From positions 50,036,750 to 50,100,749 of the forward strand of contig NC_081554.1 in assembly GCF_963082655.1 (NCBI RefSeq): 64,000 bases of DNA, read 5' to 3'. This document shows, one piece after another, positions 51,401 through 61,352 of the stretch. Source of the DNA: Stomoxys calcitrans. Its lineage: Eukaryota > Arthropoda > Insecta > Diptera > Muscidae. Position numbers and translations under genes: made by a program. The notes beneath the pieces are model-generated. The model made no database searches. It was given only the letters and a program-made list of their open reading frames with translations, and was not told the origin of the DNA. Positions within the stretch are counted from its first letter, which is position 1; the number at the start of each line of letters is the position of its first letter.

Positions 51401-54252
51401 TAGGGTCATACAATCCCAAGTTAAGCGTCTTTCTCTTTCTTGAGAAACTCGGCCCCACCACATCTCCAGCCACATTGTTCACTACAAATATGCATGAGTT
51501 GAATAATGAGCAGAATGTGATGGTCGATGGAGTATCAATTCCGACCAACAAGTGTCCCATAATACTTGGTTCCACATTCTTCCCACATGCCACACCCATT
51601 TGCGATAAAGTTAAAAGTAAAAGCAAGGTCCGCAAGTCACTTACTGGCAGCTCTTGGGGTGCTGACAAAGAAACCTTGTTGACCACGTACAAAACAATTG
51701 GCTGGTCTGTGGTAAGTTATGCAGGGCCAGTGCGGTTTCGTCAGCTATGTGACTGTTGTTCTTCGAACTGCGACGGGCTGTTTCCTCGGTTCTCACATGG
51801 ACCATCAGGAGTTAAAAACCCTACCCGCTCGAAAATATAACAACATGCAGTCCAAGCCATACCTTCTGGGCTGTTATTGCAGGGACCATTCAAATCATCA
51901 TCTTGTGGATATGTATCCACCGCTTGGAAGCCTTAAGATGGATCTACATCAGTTACGAGCACACTAACACTGTTGATAAGACTAAATTTGTATTTATGTA
52001 AGTATCATCAAACATCAACTTAATGAAATAGCTTTGACTTAGAGGCAGCCCAACGAAGCCACATGAAGTTGTTTACACTGTGTGCTTCTATTCGTTTTTC
52101 CTAAGGTCAACGTTTTTCGACACCTGAAGAAGCGGTTGATATGTTCCGAATGCATGTTTTGCAGATACCTCAATCAGAGTGGCAAAAATGCTTCGACAAT
52201 TGGTACAAACGCATGTAAAAGTGTATCGATATATATGTGTATATTTTATTTAGTCTTAGACCAAAATTTCGATAAGTTACAAACGGAATGACGAAGTTAG
52301 TATATGCCCATCCCATGGTTGAGGGTATAAAATTAAAATACAAAAACAACTTTAACCTAATCCTCAAAAAACTTATCGTAACTATTTCTCCAACAATTCT
52401 CTGTGAACCTCTTCTGATGGCACGTAGTCTATTGCAATGTTATCGTCCACCAGATTACAGTACCATAGCATTATAGCTATGACAACTGCAGTAGTCAATG
52501 TATGACGAGCAGTCTTAACTCCTACATTAAGAGTAATGGCACGGGTGTAGTATGCCATATCTATGAAGCCCCGTCGAGAATTTATTGGGAAAAAGTTTTT
52601 TCTTTCTAGAATGTTGGATTTGAAGTTAGACTCCTGTCAATAAAGAAACGCATGTATTTTGCGTATTCCTCCCAAAAACCAGAATTTCAATAAAATTTTG
52701 TTTTAAGAAAAAAATTCTATAAAATTTTCTCAAAAGATAAAATATGAAATGTTGTCTTAAGACTTAATGAATTTTTTTAAGGTCAATTTGTTCAGTCTAA
52801 TTAGCACTTACCACAGCTTCTGTATGTATATCCAATTTGAGATTTCCCGGACCAGTATGGCGATTTGACCACAAATTTAAACGAGGGCCTTCATTTTTAC
52901 TACAAAATTTAAACATCAGAAGGTAATCACAATGGATAAATTCATTTGATTTACCCCGCTTGCAATGAATTTATAGCATAACATAATCCCAATTCAGTCT
53001 CCATACGATGAAAATATCGACAACATTGAAATGGTTTATTATTCCACATACAATTCTTGATGGTACTGTCACAACTGCTGCGTACCAATTGGGCGTAGTA
53101 GGAAAAATTTGTATAGAAACAATTCTCCGAGGGCTCTTCACCGCCGCACTCGTGAACAGTGTGATAGGACTCACCACGAAAGAAGGCAATTTCGCTAAGA
53201 ACTTCTTCCAAGGTGAAATCATGATCGGCACCCCACAGTCTAAGAAAGGAAAGACGATTTGATAGATGTTAAGCCGATATTAAATTCAGCCATTGGTAAT
53301 AACTTACTGCTCAGCCACCTCTTGTATGCGATCCATATTTTTCGACTCACATATCACTATGGCAGGGAAGTTGGTCTCCCAATCACGATAACTTGATTCC
53401 ACACCGAAACTGATGGCATTATTCTCAAAGGCTTCTGGAGGGTTAGAAATGAAGGCAAGTATTGGGTTGCCCAAAAAGTAATTGTGGATTTTTTAAAAGA
53501 AAGTAAATGCATTTTTAATAAAACTTAGAATGAACTTTAATCAAATATACTTTTTCTACACTTTTTTTCTAAAGCAAGCTAAAAGTAACAGCTGATAACT
53601 GACAGAAGAAAGAATGCAATTACAGAGTCACAAGCTGTGAAAAAATTTTTCAACGCCGACTATATGAAAAATCCGCAATTACTTTTTGGGCAACCCAATA
53701 CAATATCTAAGTTAAAGCACATCGATTAAAAACTTTTTCTCAAAGATGTGTCCTATTGCAGTACTCCGTTCGGAATCGGCTATAAAAAGGAGGTCCCTTA
53801 TCATTGAGTCTATATTAGAATCGGATAGCATTCATTGGAATGTGAGAAGTTTGACCCTGTTCCTTAATGGAATGATGTTCGTGGGGAAATTTGCATTTAT
53901 AGTCAATTTAAAAACATTTTTGCCTGACGGATAGACAGAAAATTTTAAAAAAATATGTGTATTCCTAATTGGCTCAAAAATTATTTTTTTCCATGTGTTA
54001 CAAAAGTAACGACATAACTATTATTCTCCCTTTCCTATGTAGTTGAGTATAAAAACTTAATCCCACATTGCGATTTGTATCCTTACCTAACGAAGCCTTT
54101 ATCAACTGCCATGATGCATACCAAGAAACCCCCAAACACAAGGCCCAGAATAACTTCTCCAACCAAGTCAACTCTTTGTCCACAATGAAACGTGCTCCAT
54201 GAAGCGTTGAATTCTCCATATACTCTTCAGCCACATCACGTAAACGCATCAT
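45445..54252 (-). CDS. Pickpocket-family DEG/ENaC sodium channel, eight exons, one in-frame TGA
   Basis: Predicted minus-strand exons are 54087..54252, 53308..53434, 53239..52955, 52812..52899, 48898..48983, 48458..48826, 48294..48388 and 45445..45593. All junctions are GT-AG, and phases close into 1365 nt (454 codons plus stop). Features in order: N-terminal YMENSTLHGARF with the conserved HG gating pair; TM1 LFWALCLGVSWYASWQLI; ectodomain YRDWETNFPAIVICE; FHRMETELGLCYAINS; SNRHTGPGNLKLDIHTEA; cysteine-rich CRFNDENNLDVHRYYSYSAC to CDCLPSCTEVDI; LPTERYKRN; TM2 with FVGASLLSFVE (GxS selectivity filter). Codon 271 (48766..48768) is TGA, just before QRNCRF. If read as a stop, the protein lacks half the ectodomain and TM2. 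Family role: ligand- or mechano-gated Na+ channel. Introns 1, 4 and 7 are filled with repeats. Confidence 0.88.
45720..46790 (-). repeat. Tandem satellite-like array (unit about 120 bp) in ppk intron 7
   Basis: Recurrent strings CCCAAA.GGACATGT..ACCGA, GGGACAATATGG, AATACGAAACTAA and TCTATTCCCA.GCGGGTGACC occur at about 46020, 46130, 46250, 46375 and 46500. This differs from the 152-bp DINE-like satellite. The first 300 bp (45760..46010) is a degraded lead with CTATAGACTCAAAAACGACT. Confidence 0.6.
46526..46710. mobile_element. Short TIR element (MITE-like) inside the satellite
   Basis: 185 bp starting CACTCATAGAAAAAAGTTTG and ending AAATTTGGTTGAGTG, giving a short terminal inverted CACTCA, between TA at 46524..46525 and 46711..46712. 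The interior carries mirrored GCTGAAAATAGCAAACA and TTTAGCAAACATTTTTGCTG motifs. It interrupts a unit exactly, since host sequence GGGCACGTA / TATACCAAACGGGAC resumes. Superfamily uncertain (TA duplication suggests Tc1/mariner-like; CACT ends suggest CACTA-like). Confidence 0.6.
46790..48275 (-). mobile_element. LOA-like LINE (family 1), RNase H and 3' end, in ppk intron 7
   Basis: The 3' end GAAAAGAGGGTGCGGATAAT (complement of the tail at 9900) starts it. Minus-strand peptides are ILWGDPDRKKTRLLLKG, AYGIITGHNGLRSHLC, CGAASDRMCKASGED, and RNase H pieces ILTDNQQAVRALATRTVRS and VTRNEKADDLTVKSRELPS. The first RNase H strand is split by the 377-bp retroposon at 47691..48067. RT/RNase H junction sequence (CTCCTATCCATTCTCCCATC, complement) runs to about 48275, 20 bp from ppk exon 7. 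Confidence 0.68.
47691..48067 (-). mobile_element. Short RTE-derived (SINE-like) retroposon with 8-bp target duplication
   Basis: 377 bp between TAGCTTTG at 47683..47690 and 48068..48075. On the minus strand it begins TCCCGGCACGTGATAGCTGT and ends with the tail TGTCTACAACAACAACAA. Its first 120 bp resemble 55075..55190, the 5' part of the RTE element (GAGGTCCGACTTCTGTGGTG, GGGCGC.TCCA.AGGTTGCG), but no ORF is present. It is probably a non-autonomous RTE-mobilised element. The host sequence is the RNase H start of the LOA-like LINE. Confidence 0.6.
48766..48768 (-). other. In-frame TGA codon within ppk exon 6
   Basis: The codons read GAC ACC AAA GTC TGA CAA CGT AAT TGT. The frame is fixed by both flanking splice junctions and by conserved sequence on both sides (RDIQNDEQIRD and CRFNDEN). 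Explanations are a C-to-T nonsense mutation of CGA, a sequencing error, or translational readthrough (a C after TGA is a leaky context). Confidence 0.85.
49005..50290 (+). mobile_element. DINE/mini-me-like element with 152-bp units, in ppk intron 4
   Basis: The left end carries GTGCGGCTGGGTCGAACTTTG, a worn form of the family hairpin end. About six or seven units follow (AATAAATG.GC.TTTTATGGG at about 49083, 49250, 49510, 49665, 49817, 49965). It ends with ACAGACAGACGGTCAGACGG, TTTTTACGACGATCAGGAAT and the ACCACCGTCCTTCGATG terminal motif. Confidence 0.65.
50580..51460 (-). repeat. Degenerate tandem repeat of about 200-235 bp in ppk intron 4
   Basis: Starts recur at about 50600, 50815, 51010, 51240 and 51440, marked on the plus strand by CTTT.AGAAACTCGGCC-like, TCTATT.T..AAGGAGCTC and GCAAAT.TTGTAGATGACC-like strings. 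A chance 80-codon frame at 50609..50851 covers one unit only and is not conserved in the others. Confidence 0.5.
51440..51970 (+). mobile_element. Jockey-type LINE, reverse transcriptase C-terminal fragment
   Basis: LFTTNMHELNNEQNVMVDGV, IPTNKCPIILGSTFFPHAT, ICDKVKSKSKVRKSLTGSSW and KETLLTTYKTIGWSVVSYA run open from 51460. A frameshift near 51720 leads to LRTATGCFLGSHMDHQ and LLGCYCRDHSNHHLVDMYPP. This is the thumb and tail of a Jockey-clade RT. The catalytic palm is absent. Confidence 0.72.
52215..52345 (+). repeat. Mini-me core fragment
   Basis: TCGATATATATGTGTATATT, AAGTTACAAACGGAATGACG and CCCATCCCATGGTTGAGGGT: the 3' core and terminal motif of the DINE-like family, truncated. Confidence 0.5.
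52380..52650 (-). mobile_element. LOA-like LINE (family 2) RT fragment
   Basis: The plus-strand text CCACCAGATTACAGTACCAT...GCATTATAGCTATGACAACTGCAG parallels 28045..28095 in the family 2 element, and AATGTTGGATTTGAAGTTAG parallels 28190..28205. Short and degenerate. Lies 160 bp from ppk exon 4. Confidence 0.5.
53462..53698 (-). mobile_element. Mariner-type MITE copy 9
   Basis: Intact TIRs; TA at 53460..53461 and 53699..53700. It begins 28 bp from ppk exon 2, inside intron 1 and close to the splice acceptor region. Confidence 0.9.
53725..53905 (+). mobile_element. tRNA-derived SINE, 5'-truncated, in ppk intron 1
   Basis: Body TTTTTCTCAAAGATGTGTCC, GGCTATAAAAAGGAGGTCCC and tail GTGGGGAAATTTGCAT; head absent. 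Confidence 0.65.
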
Positions 54253-54828
54253 CCTGTTAGCAGTTCACCAAAAACGCAAATCAAGCTGGTAGGTTGTTTA
54301 GCAGTTACGTGAATTTTTCAGACACCTTAATGCGTCGAATGTTTTATGACAAATGTCCATATGTCACAGCAGTTTGAAATCAAAATTTATTTCGGCCCAC
54401 CAAAAACACAGAGTCTAGGAAGGAGGTCATAATTACCGCTGAATGGCGTTAAGTTTTGCTTTATGCTGTTGCATGTTGATGTAATTATCCTTCAAAAGAT
54501 GGCTTATCTTGCAAGTGTTTTGCAACATTTGCTCGAGTTCCCACTAACCTTTTTGGTTCTTTGATTGATTGTTTCGTGTGAATGTTTCTTCTTTTGAAAA
54601 TGTCAGTGATTTTATTCTATTTAAAGGGCTAGTCTCATATTCACTGGATACTTCATATTTTTGTTGGTCTTTAAGGTAATCGATTCAACTGTGTAATGTT
54701 GCATATTTTGGTGTAAAAGGGATTTACATTCGTGATTTGGTTGATTTAATATTTATGCTAATAATAGGCGATTATAAAGAATTAACTTTGGGAAACACCT
54801 AATGGTATTTCCAATGGATTTATAAAAC
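54253..54828. other. Upstream region of the ppk gene
   Basis: No gene or named repeat. AT-rich; presumably holds the promoter, but no core motif is convincing. Confidence 0.3.
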
Positions 54829-55070
54829 AAGTAAAAGTATGCTAAATTTAGCTGGGACGAATCTTCTATACCCTCCACCATGGATCGCATTTGTCAAGTT
54901 CTTTGCCCAGTATCTCTTTATAGGCAAACAAAGGCTAATGGATAAAAGTTTTCATGCTATTGGAGCCATATCAGGATTCGGACCATACTTGGATGTTGGA
55001 GACCACAATAGAAGCCACTGTGCAAATTTTCAACCACATCGGATAAGAATTGGATCTTATAATAAGTATC
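54829..55070 (-). repeat. Truncated DINE-like element
   Basis: AACAAGTAAAAGTATGCTAA, CTATACCCTCCACCATGGAT and one worn minisatellite unit; it stops where RTE sequence begins. Confidence 0.55.
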
Positions 55071-57650
55071 CCCGGCCGATACGGGAGCTCCGACTTGTGT
55101 GGTGCCCATCGTTATCACGGAGAGCTTAGCTGAAAGCTAACGGGCGCGTCCACAGGTTGCGGATGGTGAAAAGCTCCGTTTTTATGCGGCCGCGGGCAGT
55201 CAGCGATTTTCGAGAGGAGGGGCGGTTAGGAGCGGCTAGCGGCGAGCGTGGGATCTTGGAGCAAGCGGCTCGCCACAACGAGGAATACGTGTGCAATCCC
55301 ACAAAACCCATGCGGTTGGGGCGCTGGGCCAGTAACCCGCCCCCGGAAAACTGAGAACTACTATGAGAAACAAAGGAATAGTAAAAACGGAACAGATTTC
55401 GGCTGAAAGATTTCGCCACGGCAAAAAAACATGGTAGTTTGCAGCACCAGCTTTAAACATAAAAAAATTCACAAAGCCACATGGCTGTCACCCGATCAAA
55501 ACACGAGAAACCAAATTCATCACGTTGTGATAGATGGAAGGCATTTATCCAGCGTGTTAGATATACGATCGATCCGTGGAGCGAATATTGATTCGGATAA
55601 TTACCTTGTTGCAGCAAAGGTTCGCACCCGTTTGAACATGGCGAGGAAAGTACGATCTGACCCTGCGCGGAAGCTGAACAAACACAACAAATGGCAACGA
55701 CATACTCCACTCGACTGACCCAACTGCTTGATAAAAGCTCTCCTTGTTCTGATGATATAATGGCGCAGTGGCAAACTATTGCCCACTCCATGGAAAATGC
55801 CACCAAATCCGTACTTGGGTACCGGAAGCCTCCTCCAAGAAACCCATGATAAGACCAAGAGGGTCGAGATGCGACTGAAGCCAAGAATGCGGCATATAGA
55901 GCAACCTTGCAATCAGTAGCAACGCGCCAGATGAAGGAGAGGTATCGGCAGAAAAGGAGAGAGGAGAAACGTCTATTCCGCAGAAAGAAAAAGGAAATGA
56001 AAAGACGTTAGTGTGGGCGAGTTGAGATGTACAGGAGCCAGAATGAGATTCTACCAAAGAATTAAACATCAAACCGATGGCTTTGGAGCAGGCACATCCT
56101 CCTGCAGAGACAAAGAATGATATCTAATAACGGACACAGATAACATGCTGAGGATATGGAAAGAACATTTTACCCAACTGCTAGTGTCCGTCGTTGGCGG
56201 CGAAGAGGATACCGCAGAACCAATCCCTGATGATGGTATAGAATGTTTACCTCCTAGTCAAAATGAGGTCCAAGTAGCAGTGAGCCGACTAAAGAACAAC
56301 AAGGCAGCAGGAGCCGACGGGTTACCCGCTGAACTATTTAAGACCGGAGGCGACACGCTGATAAGGCGTATGCATCAGCTTATCTGCGCAATCTGGCTAG
56401 AAGAACGCATACCCGATGATTGGAACCTCAGCATACTATGTCCCGTACACAAGAAAGGAGACAAGACGGAATGTGCCAACTACAGAGGAATAAGTCTATC
56501 GCATACAAGATACTCTCGAGCGTACTCTGAGAAACATAAAAACTTAAAGTCAATGAGATAATGGGGACCTATCAATGCGGCTTTAGACCTGGTAAATCCA
56601 CCCTAGACCAGACATTCAATCCTGGAAAAGGCCCGAGAAGGACAAATCAACACCTACCATCTCTTTGTTGACTACAAAGCCGAGTTCGATACTCCTTTAC
56701 GTTCAAAGGTATTTCAAGCCATGTCTGAGTTTGGTATCCCTGCAAAATTAATAAGACTCTGCAGGATGATACTTGCTGATACGCGTTCCTCAGTAAGAAT
56801 AGGAAAGTATCTCTCCGAACCATTTAATACCAAACGAGGTTTCGGACAAGGAGACAGCCTATCGTGTGATCTCTTTAATATCCTGCTGGAAAAGATTATA
56901 CGAGATGCAGATGTGAATAGATATGGCACACTTATCACAAGAGAACACATGCTACTCGCCTATGCCGACGACATCGACATCATAGGACGGTCTCCGGAAG
57001 TAGTAACTGCAGCCTTTGAAAGAATCGAAAGAGAGTCAGTGAAAATGGGCCTGGCAGTAAATGGAGATAAGACGAAATGGATGGTCTCCACTCCCAAAAG
57101 CCTTGTACAACCGAGCAGATAAAGAAAATGGAGAAAGTTGGGAATCACAACTTTGAGATAGTCAGTAACTTTAACTACCTCGGCACCGCCGTAACCGAAA
57201 CGAATGACACCAGTTTTGAGATAAAGCGAAGAATAATACTGGCAAACAGATGCTACTTTGGACTAAGTAAGCAGTTTAGAAACAAGACCATCTCTCGACA
57301 GACGAAGACTACACTTTACAAGACACTGATACTACCCGTGCTGTTATATGGTTCTGAAGCATGGGTACTTGTGAAAAGAGATGAGGCAGTGTTTGGAGTA
57401 TTTGAGAGAAAGATTCTTCGTAAAATATATGGACCAGTTTGCGTTAATGGAGAATATAGGCGACGTATGAACCATGAGCGGTATGAGCTGTAAAACGATG
57501 ATAGCATAGTTACACGCACCAAAATACAACGGCTACGTTGGCTAGGTCATGTTGTCAGAATGGATGAAGAAGCTCCAGCAAAAAAGTCTCTTGAAGGCAA
57601 ACACGGTGTTACACGCAAAGACCAAAAGCCCGATGGAAAGAAAGACCCAC
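55070..57650 (+). mobile_element. RTE-clade LINE with internally deleted endonuclease
   Basis: The 5' untranslated-type, GC-rich leader is 55075..55300. TKPMRLGRW (start of the endonuclease, LGTWNVR expected) at about 55300 is followed by a deletion and then MVVCSTSFKHKKIHKATWLS, RNQIHHVVIDGRHLSSVLDI and DSDNYLVAAKVRTRLN (55431..55660). RT: LKNNKAAGADGLPAELFK (56290..56345), a damaged palm YHLFVDYKAEFDTPLRSKVF, GFGQGDSLSCDLFNILLEKI, and catalytic LLAYADDIDIIGRS (56952..56993), which is intact. Then TSFEIKRRIILANRCYFGLS, LPVLLYGSEAWVL and RLRWLGHVVRMDEEA. Frameshifts near 56530, 56650, 57110 and 57490 disable it. Confidence 0.82.
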
Positions 57651-57800
57651 TATCCTATGGTGGTGGGTATAAAAATCATTAGTATCGATATTTTGTCAGC
57701 TTTATTTATAGGGGCTCATGAAGTACAATACTATGGAAAGATCGGTTTATATGGGACCATACTTGGAGGTCATGGATAAAATTGTTGCACAAGATTTCAG
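57650..57800 (+). repeat. DINE-like terminal fragment
   Basis: CACTATCCTATGGTGGTGGGTATAAAAATCATT marks a family end joined to the RTE tail. Confidence 0.45.
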
Positions 57801-57989
57801 CCAAATGACTAAAAAGGATTCCATAGGTCGAATACTGTAATGTTTGACTTTTTGTGCATATTGAACCCGAAATTGATACCTAGTGAAATTCGGTATGGCA
57901 TATCAACCCCCACTTTCGCTTTGAAAATCTGCATATTTTATCGATAGTAAAAAAGACAGATATCGAAACTATCGCAGGAAGCGAATATC

Positions 57990-58430
57990 GATAGTTTTCC
58001 AGCTCTACTGTGATGCACCAACAATCTATCTTTTGGATCCGGCTGAGTAATGACAGTAGGTGGATTCTTGAAGTGCCGTCCAACAGACCAAAACACCATA
58101 TAACATAATAGTTTTGACATCTGCAATGTATACCCAATGCATAACACGAGGTTTAAACCCCCAATTTTTTCAGTAGCTCTCGTGCAGATGTATAGGTCAA
58201 GTGTTGCCTTTCTTGCCCACTCGAAAATGTTTAATTTGAAGTTCAATTTCCTATCCACCAAAGCACATAGGTTTTAAGTAAATGGATCATTTTCTCCTCC
58301 CAAGCAGACAGGTGCCACTGTGGGTAACATGTATCTCCTGTTGAAAAAAAAAATTAATTCTGTTCTAGACAAATTTACGCCTAGACCAATTTCGGTAGCC
58401 CACTTCGCTTTCGGTAGTCACGACGCACAG
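57990..58430 (-). mobile_element. LOA-like LINE (family 2) RT thumb fragment
   Basis: Minus-strand MVDRKLNFKLNIFEWARKAT, LDLYICTRATEKIGGLNL and GYTLQMSKLLCYMVFWSVGR match the RT thumb of family 2 (compare 28060..28290). Broken frames. Confidence 0.62.
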
Positions 58431-58445
58431 TGTGATAATATATTA

Positions 58446-58682
58446 TTGGGTTGCCCAAAAAGTAATTGCGGATTTTTCATATAGTCGGCGTTGACAAATT
58501 TGTTCACAGCTTGTGACTCTGTAATTGCATTCTTTCTTCTGTCAGTTATCAGCTGTTACTTTTAGCTTGCTTTAGAAAAAAAGTGTAAAAACAGTATATT
58601 TGATTAAAGTTCATTCTAAGTTTGATTAAAAATGCATTTACTTTCTTTTAAAAAATCCGCAATTACTTTTTGGGCAACCCAA
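58446..58682 (+). mobile_element. Mariner-type MITE copy 10
   Basis: Intact TIRs; TA at 58444..58445 and 58683..58684. Confidence 0.9.
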
Positions 58683-58829
58683 TATAAAAATATGCCATTT
58701 GAGAACGGAAAGAGATAACCCTTAGCCCATTAAGTTGATCACCTCGGTAATTCGAAAATTTGTTGGGGCTGCCAAATTTTCGTTTGATGTCCGATTTTCA
58801 AATTCCTGGATAGTGCTCAAAATCAAAAG

Positions 58830-59340
58830 TCAAAACGGACGGATGGAAATGGCTACATTTAGATTTAACTTCTTTTTTCCTTAGATTTTTCTGACGATCA
58901 AGAATATATATACTTTATAAGGTCGGAAATGGATACTTCGATGTGTTGCAAAGGGAATGACAAAATGAAAATACCCACTTCCTTCGGTGGTGGGTATAAA
59001 AATGGGAAAAACCCCTCGAGTTCTCAAAATGCAAAACGCAGATCTCCCATTCAGGCTAATGTTTTTATAGAATGGGGGTATACTAATTTCGTCATTCTGT
59101 TTGTAACTCCTCGAAATATTCATTTAATATACCATAAAGTATATATATATATATTCTTGATCGTCATGACATTTTAAGTCGATCTAGCCATGTCCGTCCG
59201 TCTGTCTGTCAATAGGAGTAAAGCTCTAGAGCCACTAGATGATGCAATTCTCATCCGTTTTGGTTGAAATATTGCACGATGTGTATTGTCATGATTTCCA
59301 ACAACCATGCTAAATAGGATCTGAAATTTTGCACGTGATC
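58830..59340. repeat. Two DINE/mini-me-like fragments
   Basis: The fragment 58870..59005 carries TTTCTGACGATCAAGAATAT, GATGTGTTGCAAAGGGAATG and TTCGGTGGTGGGTATAAAAA. The fragment 59070..59340 is in the opposite orientation and carries TTTCGTCATTCTGTTTGTAA, (TA)n, CATGTCCGTCCGTCTGTCTG and one minisatellite unit. Confidence 0.6.
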
Positions 59341-59410
59341 GTGATCTCGATTACACCTCAGTCTTGTGACATGCCACTTTATATAATACGTTTTTGTTTT
59401 TATCAATTTG

Positions 59411-60727
59411 TTAATTTTCATCTGTTTTATTTGCATTATTTAAAATATAATTATCGACAACATCTTCCAACATATCAGAAAGTCGTTCCCGATAGATTTG
59501 ATCACTTTTGAAGGCGGCCAAGCACAAATCGACTCGTTTTCTATTGAAGAAATCACTAAAGCCATCCGTCGAAGAGGTCAAACTCTGCGTTAAGCTGGGT
59601 GGCAATATGGTCAAATGTGAAAATAGGCAACTCTCGATAAGACCACAAATGCGATATTCCTCAAATGTTTGCCAAAACTCCTTGGGACTCAGAAAATCCT
59701 CAATTAAAAGCTGTTCGCGCAAAAGAAACTCTCCCATGTAGCGATAATAGTCTCCCAGCAAATCCATCAGATGTTTGGAGCGAAACTCACGCGAGGTGGG
59801 TATGGTGAGTATGGTAATTACATCCAACATAGGTGGAGCATAGCGGGCCAATTGATAATCCACAAAACGGCATTGAATGGGTATTTCATTGCTTTTGTCG
59901 TAGGCAAACATGATGTTATTGGCCCATAAATCGGCATGCGAGAAGACATTTAGAAAATGCTTGGAAGTTTGAGCCAGTTTGAATATCGTGGACATTTTGG
60001 GGTATAGCTGCTCTTGAATAACATCCATATGACTGTGGTATTTGGGCATTTGTTTGATAAGCTCTAAGAAAACTTCAACACCATTGGCAAAATTCTGATA
60101 ACGCACATGCTCTGGTGGCAAAGGCAAGGCAGGATAGGCATTTTCAATCACAGCCTCAGGGAATATGTCAACGATTGTTCTCTTCTCACGTAGCTCAAAA
60201 ACTATAGAGGCAGCATGCATAGCTGCCAATGATTTGAGGGCACATTGTAAATGTTTGTAATCCAAAAGTCCATTGCGTGCTGCAGCCATTCTGTAGCCCC
60301 TGTATTGTAGGTCTTCGAAAACCAATAGATTGTTGTCGGCATAATAGCATTTCGGCGCCACTCCTGCAAATATATCCTGCAATTTTGGCAGCACATCACG
60401 ACAGACCACAATCTCCTTTTTGAAAACTCCAAATTCCTCAATATACTCCATGCGGGAAGCTATCTCTGCTGGCGCCGCCTTGATAAAAAAGAGAATTTTG
60501 TTGATTTCAATGCGGCAACTTTTCTCCATGTGCACATCGACTACCAGAAAACGATGATGTCCCAAAAATCCCGAAGGACTATCCGAAATGGGGTTGAGCT
60601 TGTAGCGAATGACATTTAGTTTAAAATTCTTCTCAGCTGCTATCGATTCGGGTTCATAGTTATCCCTTAGATAATTCTGACATAGCCCTTGAACTTCATG
60701 GTGAGTCAATTGTATAGCGGTGGCCAT
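59411..60727 (-). CDS. EcKL/CHK-like kinase, intact single-exon gene (gene D)
   Basis: 438 aa from the ATG at 60727 to the TAA at 59411, with no intron needed. Domain order fits the EcKinase/CHK-like family: an N-terminal helix HHEVQGLCQNYL; a glycine-containing loop SGFLGHHRFLVVDV (about 52..65); N-lobe strand ILFFIKAAP with the ATP lysine (about 83); hinge-like LLVFEDLQYRGYR (about 134..146); LKSLAAMHAAS; catalytic loop HADLWANN (about 264..271), here with Ala in place of the more common Arg or Gly after His; metal site FVDYQLARYAPP (about 288..299). Length is usual for the family. No signal peptide or TM segment. Likely a cytosolic small-molecule kinase; the substrate is unknown. It lacks introns present in genes B and C, so it is a more distant paralogue or lost them. 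Confidence 0.94.
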   Translation of the reverse strand: MATAIQLTHHEVQGLCQNYLRDNYEPESIAAEKNFKLNVIRYKLNPISDSPSGFLGHHRFLVVDVHMEKSCRIEINKILFFIKAAPAEIASRMEYIEEFGVFKKEIVVCRDVLPKLQDIFAGVAPKCYYADNNLLVFEDLQYRGYRMAAARNGLLDYKHLQCALKSLAAMHAASIVFELREKRTIVDIFPEAVIENAYPALPLPPEHVRYQNFANGVEVFLELIKQMPKYHSHMDVIQEQLYPKMSTIFKLAQTSKHFLNVFSHADLWANNIMFAYDKSNEIPIQCRFVDYQLARYAPPMLDVITILTIPTSREFRSKHLMDLLGDYYRYMGEFLLREQLLIEDFLSPKEFWQTFEEYRICGLIESCLFSHLTILPPSLTQSLTSSTDGFSDFFNRKRVDLCLAAFKSDQIYRERLSDMLEDVVDNYILNNANKTDEN

Positions 60728-60952
60728 TGTTTCTACTGCCCGAATGCGTTCAACTTTCAGGTGACAACTATTAGGGAGCTCTAATCAAAATGATATGACA
60801 ATGATCTTGAATAATTCGTTTCTATGTCATAAGTTAACTTTAGCCTACTCGGTTTTAGATAAGCAATACGCTGCAGTTTATGAGATGTTCCATATTTCTT
60901 CTCATATTTTTTATTAAAATTTAATGCTTTAAAAACAACATCTCGCCAACAA
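60728..60952. other. Upstream region of gene D
   Basis: 225 bp of AT-rich DNA between the start codon and a MITE. No TATA box at a plausible distance was seen. Confidence 0.3.
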
Positions 60953-61181
60953 TTGGGTTGCCCAAAAAGTAATTGCGGATTTTTTAAAAGAAAGTAAATG
61001 CATTTTTAATAAATCTTAGAATGAACTTTAATCAAATATACTTTTTTACACTTTTTTTCTAAAGCAAGCTAAAAGTAATAACTGACAGAAGAAAGAATGC
61101 AATTACAGAGTCACAAGCTGTGAAAAAATTTGTCAACGCCGACTATATGAAAAATCCGCAATTACTTTTTGGGCAACCCAA
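60953..61181 (-). mobile_element. Mariner-type MITE copy 11
   Basis: TIRs present; an 8-10 bp internal deletion (AAAGTAATAACTGACAG where others have AAAGTAACAGCTGATAACTG). The left TA is lost; TA is present at 61182..61183. About 226 bp upstream of the gene D start. Confidence 0.88.
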
Positions 61182-61352
61182 TATTTGTTTTGGGATTTCT
61201 ATACGACTATGAACATGTACATCTGCACACCTCCACATTATTAATTGTGTTATTTGTTTTCAGAAAGTTTTATGGGTAGTATTCTATAAAGAGATTTAAG
61301 ATTATGAACAAAATGGTGTTACACTGAACGAGAAGATTAAATTATGTAGTAA

